Assembly: GCA_904063045.1 (NCBI GenBank)
Contig: CAJFCJ010000026.1
Span: forward strand, 350,964-414,963
DNA from: Dimorphilus gyrociliatus
Taxonomy: Eukaryota > Annelida > Polychaeta > Dinophilidae
DNA: 64,000 nucleotides
Reading direction: 5' to 3'
Shown piece after piece: positions 43,173 through 52,735 of the stretch (position 1 is the stretch's first letter; each line of letters begins with the position of its first letter). The translations under genes were made by a program, and so were the position numbers. The notes below the pieces were generated by a model. It was given only the letters and a program-made list of their open reading frames with translations. It had not been told where the DNA came from and did not search any database.

Positions 43173-43448
43173 TAGCCATTTCACGGTTATTTTCGAATTT
43201 GCAATTATTTTCGTACGTTTATATCGACAACTTCTATGTAGAAAGTTACGATTAACCAGCTTAATATATTTAGGGTATTGGAAAAACTTATTGTTTGAAA
43301 ATGGCTTATTACCGGACAATTAGAGATTACAAGAGTTTCCAGTCTTAACGCTGGAATTTTGATTTATAGTTGAGCGATATTAAATTAATTTACATTTAAT
43401 CGCTTAATGAATATTCAAATTAGGCTACTGCCGTTGTGTAAAAATTTG

Positions 43449-43458
43449 TCACGTGACA
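43449..43458. promoter_or_regulatory. E-box palindrome GTCACGTGAC
   Basis: A perfect 10-bp palindrome about 150 bases upstream of the zinc finger-kinase start codon. It matches the extended E-box bound by bHLH-zip factors of the MITF/TFE and USF type. Functional use is inference. Confidence 0.4.
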
Positions 43459-43610
43459 AGTCTGCTGACATAAATTAGATGATAATTTATGCGCAAATTA
43501 AAATAGTCTGGTATCCCGTTTCTAACCAACAATTGTTTAAACATCGAACGGGACACCACATTAAATTAGTTACCTGGTAAAAGTTATATTTCGTTTTGTG
43601 TTCGTTGAAA

Positions 43611-44913
43611 ATGGGAAGAACTCGTCGTAAAAGGGGAAAAAAGGTAGTTAAAAACTTTCTTCTTTGTTTAATATAATAAGATTGTAAATGAAAATAACAA
43701 CAACAACAATAACTTAGGCTGTAGACGAGAATAAAGAAAACGGAAATGGCGTAAAGAAGAGAGTAGTGGTACACAAATGTCCTAGTTGTATGAGAACTTC
43801 GCAGAGCGTATGTAATATCATTAATCATCTAAAACATCACGAAATTAAAGACAAATATTCAAGTAAAACAATAAAATATAATAGTTTTTTCTGTTTTAAT
43901 TAGTTTTTTAATTATAAAGCTGACGATCAAGTGCTATTACCATATATTCTATTAACTGCCGGCTACGAATTAAAGGGAAAATTAAATATTGGAACATTGT
44001 CGAAAGTTCTCGAAGTTGCTCATAATGGAAAAAATTACGTTGTTAAAAGTTTAAAGAGGGGAAATCCTTTTGAATTTGAGATATTAAATTCTTGTTTTAC
44101 TAATTATACAATACAAATTTTAGATGGTAAGTATATATTATATCATGTTCTTTTTAAAAGAACGTTTATATATTTGGAACATTCTTTTAAAAGAACGTTC
44201 TTTCTTTTTTTTTTTTTAAACGAATATATTATTCCTTAAAAGAACATTCAATAATGTTCGAAGATTCTATTAAAAAGAATGTTTCGTTCTTATCATGTCT
44301 TTTTTGTTTTTTTAGTGTTGCTTGAAGGAGATGATATGTACGCTCTATTCGATTCTTGCGACTTTAACTTGAGATTGATGCTAAATAATTGGAAGTTAAA
44401 GGTACCATTTCGAAAATATATTATCAACGAGATTTTTATGGCTATAAAGTTTTTGCACGATAAGGAAATCGTTCACGGAGATATTACAATCGATCAGTAA
44501 CTATACTCTCTCTCTCTCTCTCTTTATCATACACTTACTTTTTCTCTTTTCACAGTATTCTAATTAAAGATGGACACGTTAAACTTACCGGATTCAAGCA
44601 TTCGTTTTATAAAACATCGTCGAATTTTGATATTGGTACTGATGGATATAAAGCGCCGGAAATATTAAGGAAAAAACGAAAACATCTCGATAAAAAGATT
44701 GATTTATGGAGTATTGGAGTTTGCGTTTTTAATTGCACCAATCTTCGTCATCCTTTCTACGATGTAGATCCATTTGTTAAATTTAACGAAGAAGAAAAAC
44801 AATTGATTAGAAATCTCAAGATATCCGAAGAATTTGGGGACGATCTTGCTAAACAATTTAAATCTTTAATGCAAATTTCTCCTTCGAAAAGGGCAATTAC
44901 TTATATTGTTTAA
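43611..44913 (+). CDS. C2H2 zinc finger and kinase-like (pseudokinase) protein, five exons
   Basis: Exons 43611-43643, 43718-43862, 43920-44126, 44316-44496 and 44556-44913, all with GT..AG introns of 57-189 bases, join in frame to 307 codons. The N terminus is basic (MGRTRRKRGKK). A C2H2 finger follows with C32, C35, H48 and H52. A protein kinase fold follows: the beta-3 Lys is K102 (YVVKSL) and the partner Glu is E113. The catalytic loop is H182-G-D184 (for HRD) with His189 in place of the usual Asn. T200-G-F (for DFG) has lost the metal-binding Asp. APE is at 222-224 and DLWSIGVCVFN marks helix F. The length is short for a kinase because the glycine loop and C-lobe tail are reduced. Loss of the DFG Asp suggests a pseudokinase, possibly a DNA- or RNA-bound scaffold. 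The family is not recognised. A polyadenylation signal lies at 44963. Confidence 0.82.
44505..44523. repeat. (CT)n tract in intron 4
   Basis: CT repeat inside the 59-base intron of the zinc finger-kinase gene. It forms part of its pyrimidine tract. Confidence 0.9.
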
Positions 44914-44962
44914 TTGATATACAAACAAACAAACCAGGAAAAAATAATGTATTGCTGATTTT

Positions 44963-44968
44963 AATAAA
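44963..44968 (+). terminator. AATAAA polyadenylation signal
   Basis: About 50 bases after the stop codon of the zinc finger-kinase gene, followed by a T-rich run. Confidence 0.6.
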
Positions 44969-44980
44969 TTTTTTTTTCTG

Positions 44981-45004
44981 AAAAACAAACAAACAAACAA
45001 ACAA
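44981..45004. repeat. (CAAA)n microsatellite
   Basis: About five to six CAAA units. A shorter run of the same kind is near 44919. Confidence 0.9.
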
Positions 45005-45470
45005 GGTTAAGGTGCATTTTTACAAGACAAACACTCGTCATTTTAGCATCTATCTCTTAATAATTTTTGTCTTTACAACACTAAAAACTCCCTTGTATTC
45101 TTTCATTCAATTTTCATTCGCATAAGGTAAAAATAAGGTCAAGGTCAAGACTTTTTATGCGGATATGATCAGCTCTTCATCTTCGTTATCCAATCGATCG
45201 TGGAGTGGTCAATCCTTAGGTCAATATATGTACGATAACGTTCCACACACTATGCGCCATTTCTTTAAGCTCCCTAACCAAGCGTTTGGCCAGACCTTCC
45301 AAATAAAGGAACACTCGTATTATCACTGTCAATTTTCCACAATCTCATAGATCCATCATCCTTGTTCATTCAAACATTCATACCAAACGTATCATTTGAA
45401 GGTGAAGGTCAACAAATTATACATAGTATTGAAGGTAAACATCAAGAAAAATTATAAACATTTAAAAATT
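45005..45470. other. Stretch with AAGGTCAAGGTC motifs, no gene
   Basis: Contains AAGGTCAAGGTCAAGAC (45133), GAAGGTGAAGGTCAAC (45400) and ATTGAAGGTAAACATC (45431). The ORF at 45165-45350 is serine-rich without a recognisable domain. Confidence 0.35.
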
Positions 45471-46780
45471 ATTTTAGTGTGGCTCCCTGTTCCCTTTCGA
45501 ATAAAACTGTGCATAATCTAACCGTAAATGTATATTAGTGTGGTTCTTGTCTGCACTAAGGCCGCCTCAAAAAACACATTTTAAAATATATGATACTCTT
45601 TTTCTAAATAATAAAATATTTTACAAGTATACTAGTAACTAGTGTGGTTCCAGTCTCTCCCCAATTGTGTGGCAGATAATCTATCATCCCTTCAAAAAGT
45701 TGCATGACTTTATTCTAAAACGGAAGGTTGAAGGTGAAGGTCGACATATTTGAAAAACGTGTATTTAAAACTTAAAAATTTTTCTAGTGTGGTCATTGCT
45801 TTTATAAAAAGAGAAACGTTTTTTAAATAAGTTAGACTGGTTCTCAGTTTTATCAAGATTATATTTTTTAACTACTTAATATTAGAAATTGATTACAGTA
45901 AAGATTTTATGAAAGGTTTTTACATATTATTGTAATTAGACTGGTATCCAGCTCTTTCATACATTTTCAGTGTCGAAGTAAATCTGTTTTTTTTTAGACT
46001 GGTTCTCAGCTCTATAATAAAAATTAATGTCCATTCCATTTTCGAATAACCGTTTAGCAACAAGCAGGAATAACAAAATATTTCTGCCTATAAAAATTTG
46101 TGATACAAGAACTCAAAGAATGACAGTTTAGCAGATCAATGTTTTCGCAACAATGAATTATGTGTAAACTGGTATAAATATTTCGAACCAGGTGAAACTC
46201 GAATATTATGGGAAACGTTCACAAAATTATGCCTAAAATTATTATTCAAATCTTTTATGAATAAATTATTCTAATTTTATTCGAAAGGGAACAGGGAGCC
46301 ATACTAAAATAATTTAAAAATTTTAAAATTATGTCTAAAATTATTATTCAAATCTTTTATGAATAAATTATTCTAATTTACGATGAATAAATTATTCAAA
46401 TTTATGATGAATACATTATATATTCTACCAGTTAGAAACGTTTTGTTACACTATGATAAACTGGCTTTCTTCACTCAGAAACACTTTTAATCTGGTTCCT
46501 GTATTCTCCATAAAACACATTTTAAGATGTTTTCTAGTGTTCTTTGTTTAACAAAAACGATTTCTAGTGTGGTTTCTGTTCCCTTCAAGAAAACACATTT
46601 TAAAAAGTATGGTTGTATTTTTCTTAAAAAGACACTCATTTGAAAAGTATTTAGTGTGGTTCCTATCACCCACCAAAAAGCTACTTTTCAAAATGTATGC
46701 CATTATTTTGGTTTTACATGTACATATCGAAAATGTATTTTAGTATGATTCCTATCCCGCTATGAAATACATTTTAAAAT
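45471..46780 (-). repeat. GGAACCACACTA block, inverted
   Basis: Minus-strand copies (TAGTGTGGTTCC and variants) near 45477, 45537, 45640, 45785, 45950, 46000, 46490, 46565, 46650 and 46740. One plus copy lies near 46290. 46140-46460 holds an inverted relative of the TATACCAGTTTAC repeat, partly duplicated in tandem (CAAATCTTTTATGAATAAAT twice). Confidence 0.78.
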
Positions 46781-46840
46781 TTAATTATTGTAAGATGAAA
46801 TTTAAGACATTTAAAAGATGTTAGATTAACACATTTATTA

Positions 46841-47034
46841 TTATGGAGCATAAATATATGATATACACCAATTCTCTGGTTTACATATGGAGTTCATAAT
46901 CCAAGTTGCTTCAAAATATTCCAACAAATCTGCAAATTTTTCTTTTTCTGCAAGTTGAGATTTCAATCTGTAAAATGTTGAAGCAATGATATCAGCAGGC
47001 AGAAAAGGTAAAGCCTTCAGCTTTCTCAGGGACC
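46841..47034 (-). pseudogene. MULE-3 exon-4 piece (left of nested insertion)
   Basis: Minus-strand WSLRKLKALPFLPADIIAST matches exon 4 of MULE-C1 (RKLMALPFLPADIITPT). The preceding exons continue, in the same orientation, at 52304-52735, so MULE-3 was split by the insertion of MULE-B. It ends in an early stop before the catalytic Glu. Confidence 0.82.
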
Positions 47035-47400
47035 AACTGAGACAGAAAACGGCCACAAAATTTCGAAATATACAATACTCATAAATTGAATAGAATAAGT
47101 TAATTTAAAATTTTTTTCTATTAGTTAGTAAATATTGGATGAAAAAATATTAAATTATCCACCAGTTTTTCCTAAGAGGTTGAATATTTTGCACTATTTT
47201 TAAATTCCTGCCAATAGGTTAAAGCAGCTCAAAGGAGATTTTTGCCACAATGCTACCATATTGTTTTGGATGTAAGAAAAAGATTAATAAGCTGAAGCAA
47301 GGTGTTTGTTCACTTTGTCATCATAAAGTCCATTGGGCTTGTTTATCAGGTAAGATCCAAATTGATTTAATGTAAACTAAGCTCTTTCTTTTGTAGATGG

Positions 47401-47409
47401 ATTATGTTC
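47401..47409. repeat. Target-site duplication ATTATGTTC (left)
   Basis: A perfect 9-bp duplication paired with 50337-50345. It lies within exon 2 of MULE-B, and deleting the element plus one copy restores the frame. Confidence 0.95.
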
Positions 47410-50336
47410 GGATGTCATGGAAAACGTCCACAATGGAAAACGTCCACAATGAAAAACGTCCACAAATTTATGGAAAACGTCCACAGACAATATGGAAAAC
47501 GTCCACAGAAATATGGAAAATGTCCACAAATATATGGAAAACGTCCACAACCACTACAAATATCTTTAAAAGAGAAAAAGTGTAATTCTTAGGTAAATGT
47601 ATATTATAAATGAATATTTAAATAAAGTTATTGATAAATTTTTATGTACACCAGAACTTATCAAACTTATGAAAATGTATTTAGCAACTAATTGTAAAAT
47701 GTTACATTACAAGAAAAGTAAAGTAAACAGTGCTAGAAACTAACATTTTAAACTTCAAAAATCACACATTATGGATGATAAATTGAACAACAAAGTTGCA
47801 GTAGTTGAGAAACATTCATTTCAGATCTTTCAAAACTTTCCCAAGCTTCAAAGATTTTTTTTTGTAGATGCTTATAAGTTTTTCTCTGATTTCTGCAGAT
47901 TTTCTTTTCAGATAGAAGCTTTTCAAACACATTGATTAGATCTGCTTCATGTTTCAACTTTTGAACAATTGTGTAAAATGATGTTCTATTCCCAAAAGAT
48001 GAGTTAAATTTTTGATGGAAGCCTTCCAGATCATTGTTTGTGCGAATTGCTCTTTTGAAACATGACCAAGCTGATGGAGGCCAAATTGTACTATCAATCC
48101 ATGTATTTTGAATGTAAGAAATCAGTTGAGATAACTCATTACATTCTTGCAGATAATCTTTTATACTTTCAAATTGATGTTTGATGTGATCTGATGGTAG
48201 AAATGGTAGAGAGAGGAGTAGTCTCATTGCAAACCATTCTCCTGTGCGATTTTTATATTGTGATTGATGTCCAAGCTCCTATTATTAATAAATGATTGAA
48301 TAAAAACTATTAAAAAGTTATAAAAAACTTTTTATTTATACATTACCCCAATCTTTCTGTAAATTGCTTGACACCAGTGAAAAAGACATCCAATTATGTT
48401 AACATCAGGTGCTAATTCACTCATAGCTCTCCATGCACTCTCTTCAAAATCTAGCATGGCAGTTTTTGGTTGAAATCCATTAGTCAGTTTAAAAACAGCC
48501 TATAAAATATTAACAGTATTTAAAGAAATACATTTTGAATTTATCTTATTTACCTTGAATATAATTTTATAAGCTGATTTTTTCTTGGATGAGCAGAATG
48601 CAAATAAGAGAGGGACTTGTTTCAATTCTGAATCTTTTTTTAGAAATCCATGAATGGAGTATAATTGCTTGAATGGATCATTTGCAGGTTTGAATGTTCC
48701 ATCAAGGAACCAAATATTTGTTGATTGTAAAAGATTAAGTTGATGGTCTGTTGCAAATATTACTACTCTTGTTTGCTTTTCAAAAATATCCACTTTCAAG
48801 AAGTTTTCTGGTAAGAACATTTGCTTTATAATAAATCTTAAACCAGTAGGCTCTTTTGGTCTATTTTTTCTTTTGTGATAGTTAACAACTTCAATGCAAG
48901 ATTTTATTGATGGTAAAGATTCATTTTTGTTGAATTCAATTAGAGTTTCCTCTGCAATGCTTCTCCCATTTTGATGAACATTAACTTTGCCTTTCTCCCT
49001 GACATTCTTTTTCAAAATAAGTTTATTTTCAATGTCTTTAACAGGACTGTGAAAGTGCTCAGCTTTAGATAATGTATAGGAGTAATTCAATTCAGTAATT
49101 GCAGCTTTGCACTTTTGCTTCTTTGTTCTTACACCACAAGTCCAGTATGTTGTTTCACCACGATTACACTTTAATGTATACCAATATCCATTATGTATCA
49201 ACACATTTTTCCCTTTAGCACTTGCCTTTTCAAGAATTTTGAATGGCTCAATTTCATCACACATGCTTTTTTCAAATACTTGATCATTTTCAGTTGAAAT
49301 TTCCACTTCATTGCAAAAGTCAGGTACTGTTTCTGGAATTTCTGTTGACACTGCATATTCACTAGAAAAATCTGCAATATGTTCTTCATCATTAACCATT
49401 TCATCTGCTATCCTGTGCTCTTGATAAACTCCAAAATGAAAGGAAAAATTAATATCAGATGGTTTTGGAGAAGTAAATTTGTCATTAATGTCTTCCTCTT
49501 GAGGTGCAATTTGTGATGGTGGCATTATCATTTGCATAGCACTACTTTCATTCAATTCATTCTGCTGAGTTTTTTTGAATTTGCATCTATTCAGTTGTAT
49601 AATAACTTCTTTATTGTTTATTTCTTTGCATTGAGTGCAATATTTTCCTATTTAAAAAGTAATATTTAAAATGTGAAACTGAAATTATTCACAGAGTCTG
49701 ACCTTCAATACATTTGACATGGAATATGTATTTGCATAGTACACATTTCATTTGCTTTTCCTTTCCACAAAAGTGTTTGTTACAACTTTTGCATGCTGCC
49801 ATTTTGAATCCTGATGTAATGCTACATTTAAAACATTCATTTAATTCAAAATTCGCTACTTTTTACCTGCCAATTAATAATAATACATTATGATAAATAA
49901 AGAAAAATAATACTTACAATTATTACACATATATAACACCAGTTTTAAAGCAGTTTCAATGAATTTTCCTCAAAAGTAAACAGCTTAAAAAAACAGGAAG
50001 TAGATATAACTAGAAAAGAAAACTGGTATAAAATGAATATTTTTCTTATACTTTTAAGATATCTCACTAATCCTTTATCAATTAATTTTCAAGTTCTTTG
50101 TTGTAAATATTTTTTTTGGTTTTATGTTAAGAAAATTCTTTCTATTAAAGTTGTGCACATTTGCTATTTCAGCTGTGGACGTTTTCCATTTTACTTGTGG
50201 ACGTTTTCCATTTAATCTGTGGACATTTTCCATATTTGTGTGGACATTTTCCATATTGTCTGTGGACGTTTTCCATAAATTTGTGGACGTTTTCCATTGT
50301 GGACGTTTTCCATTGTGGACGTTTTCCATGACCCCC
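47410..50336 (-). mobile_element. Apparently intact PHD/FLYWCH MULE
   Basis: 2927 bp. Left end GGATGTCATGGAAAACGTCC. The right end, reverse-complemented, is GGGGGTCATGGAAAACGTCC. Each end is an array of ATGGAAAACGTCCACA boxes with matching order and spacers (seven boxes at 47410-47550, eight at 50174-50336). The flanks are a perfect 9-bp duplication. Inside is a transposase gene without disabling mutations. It sits in exon 2 of MULE-B and so is the youngest element of the nest. Confidence 0.95.
47769..49802 (-). CDS. MULE transposase: C4HC3 finger, FLYWCH, DDE core
   Basis: Exons on the minus strand: 49802-49703, 49647-48554, 48499-48347 and 48278-47769. All introns are GT..AG, and the join gives 618 codons with no stop. 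Residues 4-40 form a C4HC3 finger (C4, C7, C20, C23, H28, C31, C37, C40), PHD-like but with a very short last loop. Residues ~41-175 are an acidic linker. A FLYWCH finger follows at ~181-233 (C204, C213, H231, H233). The MULE core has D349 (WFLDGTF), D415 (MLDFEESAW), the family C436-x2-H439 pair, and E534 (TNNDLEGFH). The last ~80 residues are helical and lysine-rich. The protein is expected to cut and join element ends in the nucleus. The ATG chosen starts the zinc finger and is the first in frame. Confidence 0.92.
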
Positions 50337-50345
50337 ATTATGTTC
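50337..50345. repeat. Target-site duplication ATTATGTTC (right)
   Basis: Pairs with 47401-47409. Confidence 0.95.
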
Positions 50346-52303
50346 TATATGTTCAAGTGTTGATAAAAAAAGAATCAGAATTATTCTGAGCAAATGTGAT
50401 GAAATTTTACAAGATAAATCTACCAATAAAGTCTCAAATGCTGAAAATATAGATCTAAATCATACAAGAGAAGAGATAGATGTGCAAAATATAATAATGG
50501 ATGTTGATCATGAAGAAGTGGTTACCCTTATTGAAACACTGAATTGTGATGCAGAGTACAGGCTTGTTGACAATCTTAGTGAAAGCAGCCCTCTGCATGG
50601 AAATACATTACATTTGAATGAGAATGATGTCAATATGGAGGAGTCCTTTGAAAGTATACCAGAGGTGAACTATGACAGCAATGGTAAATTCAGAATATTC
50701 CCTACAGGAAGTCAAAAAGGCAAAGAATTACTTGCATCTAATGGTCACTCATTTGTTGTCAAAAGAAAAGACAAGACTTCCATAATTTGGAGATGTGGAG
50801 TTAGAAGCAAGAAAATGAAATGTCCTGCCAGTGTCATTCAAAGAAATAATAACTTCTCTTTGGGGTCTAAATATCATATTCACGCCCCCAAAAAAAATTT
50901 GGAACAAATTATTGAAATGAAAGTGACAGCAAAACAAAAAGGAAAGACTGACACCAATGTTAGTGGAAAACGAATAGCTGAAAATGTTCTGCAAATATGG
51001 GAAATATTGTAAAAGTTGAAAATTGCAAAGAAATGATAAATTACCATAGAAGAAAAAATCGTCCCAATGAACCTATTGGAAGAAACTTTCTTATTAATAA
51101 TTGCTTCATTCCTGATGATTTCTTAAAGAAAGATGTCCTTGAAAATAATGAAAGAGTGATTATTTTTTCCACTTCAAAACAACTTAGCTTACTTGCAGTG
51201 TCAAAAGTCTGGTACTTAGATGGAACTTTCAAGATTTGTTAAGGACCCATTTACACAGTTATTTTCATTTCACTCATTCCTCAAAAAAGAAGGTGAATTA
51301 AAACAGGTTCCTCTTCTATATGCATTCATGTCATCAAAAAAGAAAAAAGCATATAATCTGTTATTCAAGGTAGTTCAACTTGAAATTTTCTCTGAATTGC
51401 ATTTAATATTCATTTCACTGTTTTTCAGTGCATTAATCAACTGCTACAATATAAGGAACCAAAAAAGATAGTTATGGATTTTGAAAAAGCTGTTTGGAAA
51501 GCTGTATTAAATAATTGGGAAAATGTAAATCTGTCACGATGCTTATTCCATTGGAATCAAGCAGTTTATAAAAAAATTCAGGTATTATTCAACCTAAAAC
51601 TCAAACTGGTGTCATTTTTAATTTTGTTTTTTTAGGAGCTTGGTTATTCATCAGACTTCAACAAAAAAAATGGACAATGGTTTGAAATGAGACAGCTAAT
51701 GGCTTTGCCATTCCTTCCATCTCACATTATTCCAATAGAGTTTATTAAAATTAAGGATTACCTTAAATCAATTGATAAACTTGCTGATTTTATTGATTAT
51801 TTTGAAAGAACTTGGATTTTGAATGATGTTTGGTCACCAAAATGTTGGTCTATCTATCAATGTCCAATCAGAACAAATAATGATGTTGAGGGATTTCACA
51901 ATAGGTTGAATGGAAATGTTGGAGTGAATGTTTCATTTTATTCTGTGATAGATGAATTGAAAAGGGAAGCAGACCTTTTAGCAGCATATCAAAGAATGTT
52001 ATCAGAAAAGAAGATATTAAGATACCAAAGAAAGCTTTATAAGAACCTGCAAAATAAAATATTTTCAATTTGGGAAAGATTTGAAAAGCATGAGATTACT
52101 TCATCAGAAGTTCTAGTAAAGTGTTCTGAACTTTATTTAGTAGCTCAATAAATAAATCAATTGTTGTTAAATTGCATGATCTTTTAAGTTGTAGTCTCAT
52201 AATGTATTCAACTCTTCAAATAAACACACTTTCAAAATTTCATTCATTTCTTGTTTTATATATTTTAGGTTGAAGAATCCTGTGGCCGTTTTCTGTCGTA
52301 TTC

Positions 52304-52735
52304 ATGTCTCTCCAGTCCTCTCCTGTCTCCATATACTTTCCTGAGTATCCAAGAGACTGGAAAGATCATTAATTGTAAAGGCAAACCCTAAAGATTAAAT
52401 TAAAAATGAATGTTTTACCTGTAGTTTTCTATATATTGCTTGAGTAAAATGGAATGCACATCCATGAATTTGTGGTTCTGGAAATATTTTGGATACAGCT
52501 CTTCACAGACCAATCTCAAAGCCAATTGTTATATTCTCAGGCTGTGACAGTTAGGTTTCTGATAATCTAAAGAATGAAACAGTTAAAGAATAAATTTCTC
52601 AAAATAATACCTTAAATGCCCTTTTATAGCTTTTTTTTTGCTTTGGTGTCATAAAAATAAATGCCAATGGAACATGTTTTATTTCAACCACCTTTTTTTG
52701 ACATAGCTGTGTATAAATAAGAGCTAATAAAAAGG
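52304..52735 (-). pseudogene. MULE-3 exons 2-3 piece (right of nested insertion)
   Basis: Minus strand: HVPLAFIFMTPKQKKSYKRA then FK and a GT (exon 2 end). Exon 3 reads SQPENITIGFEIGL, stop, then HGCAFHFTQAIYRKLQ. The second catalytic Asp is changed to Gly (GFE for DFE) and the Trp after it to a stop. It continues at 46841-47034. Confidence 0.82.

Larger units (their letters stand above)
40900..43600. other. Low-repeat island, no clear gene
   Basis: Transposon fragments and most of the dispersed motifs found elsewhere are absent here. Present are GGTTAGGGG-like scraps (41040-41120), a CTCF-like site (41720), a GA microsatellite (42528-42549), a TATA box on the minus strand (43162-43172) and a GTCACGTGAC palindrome (43449). 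ORFs at 41464-41676, 42503-42715, 43037-43255 and 43116-43319 carry no recognisable domain. Confidence 0.4.
47250..52151 (+). pseudogene. MULE-B transposase, split and frameshifted
   Basis: Exon 1 is 47250-47349 (MLPYCFGCKKKINKLKQGVC). The intron 47350-47397 is GT..AG. Exon 2 starts at 47398 and resumes at 50346 after the nested element: CSICSSVDKKR completes the C4HC3 finger (C5, C8, C20, C23, H28, C31, C37, C40). The FLYWCH finger (LLASNGHSFVVKRK to HIHAP) lies at about 50725-50885. There are frameshifts near 51005 and at 51230-51240, the latter an extra T just after WYLDGTFKI (first Asp). Exon 3 has MDFEKAVWKA (second Asp) and RCLFHWNQAVYKKI. Exon 4 (about 51636-52151) has TNNDVEGFHNRLN (Glu). 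The exon plan equals that of the nested copy. Confidence 0.85.
47035..52303 (+). mobile_element. MULE-B (outer, host of nested MULE)
   Basis: Termini: GACAGAAAACGGCCACA at 47041 and its inverse TGTGGCCGTTTTCTGTC at 52281-52297. It is inserted in MULE-3 (46841-47034 and 52304-52735). No clean 9-bp duplication is visible at its ends, perhaps through later change. It is itself split by the intact MULE at 47410-50336. The box carries GGCC, as in the second MITE subtype. Confidence 0.82.

Noticed and set aside
47410-47550. Regularly spaced short repeats resembling a CRISPR array (also 50174-50336)
   Set aside because: The spacers are 0-8 bases and shared between both ends, the two arrays are mirror images at the ends of a transposon, and the host is a eukaryote.
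47397-47592. ORFs with repeated ENVHN/KRPQ peptides (also 50078-50426 on both strands)
   Set aside because: They are read-through of the MULE terminal boxes in several frames. The repetition in the peptide mirrors the DNA repeat and no independent coding signal exists.
47035-52303. A 9-bp target duplication for MULE-B
   Set aside because: The nine bases outside the likely ends (TCAGGGACC and ATGTCTCTC) do not match. The insertion is instead supported by the split of MULE-3.
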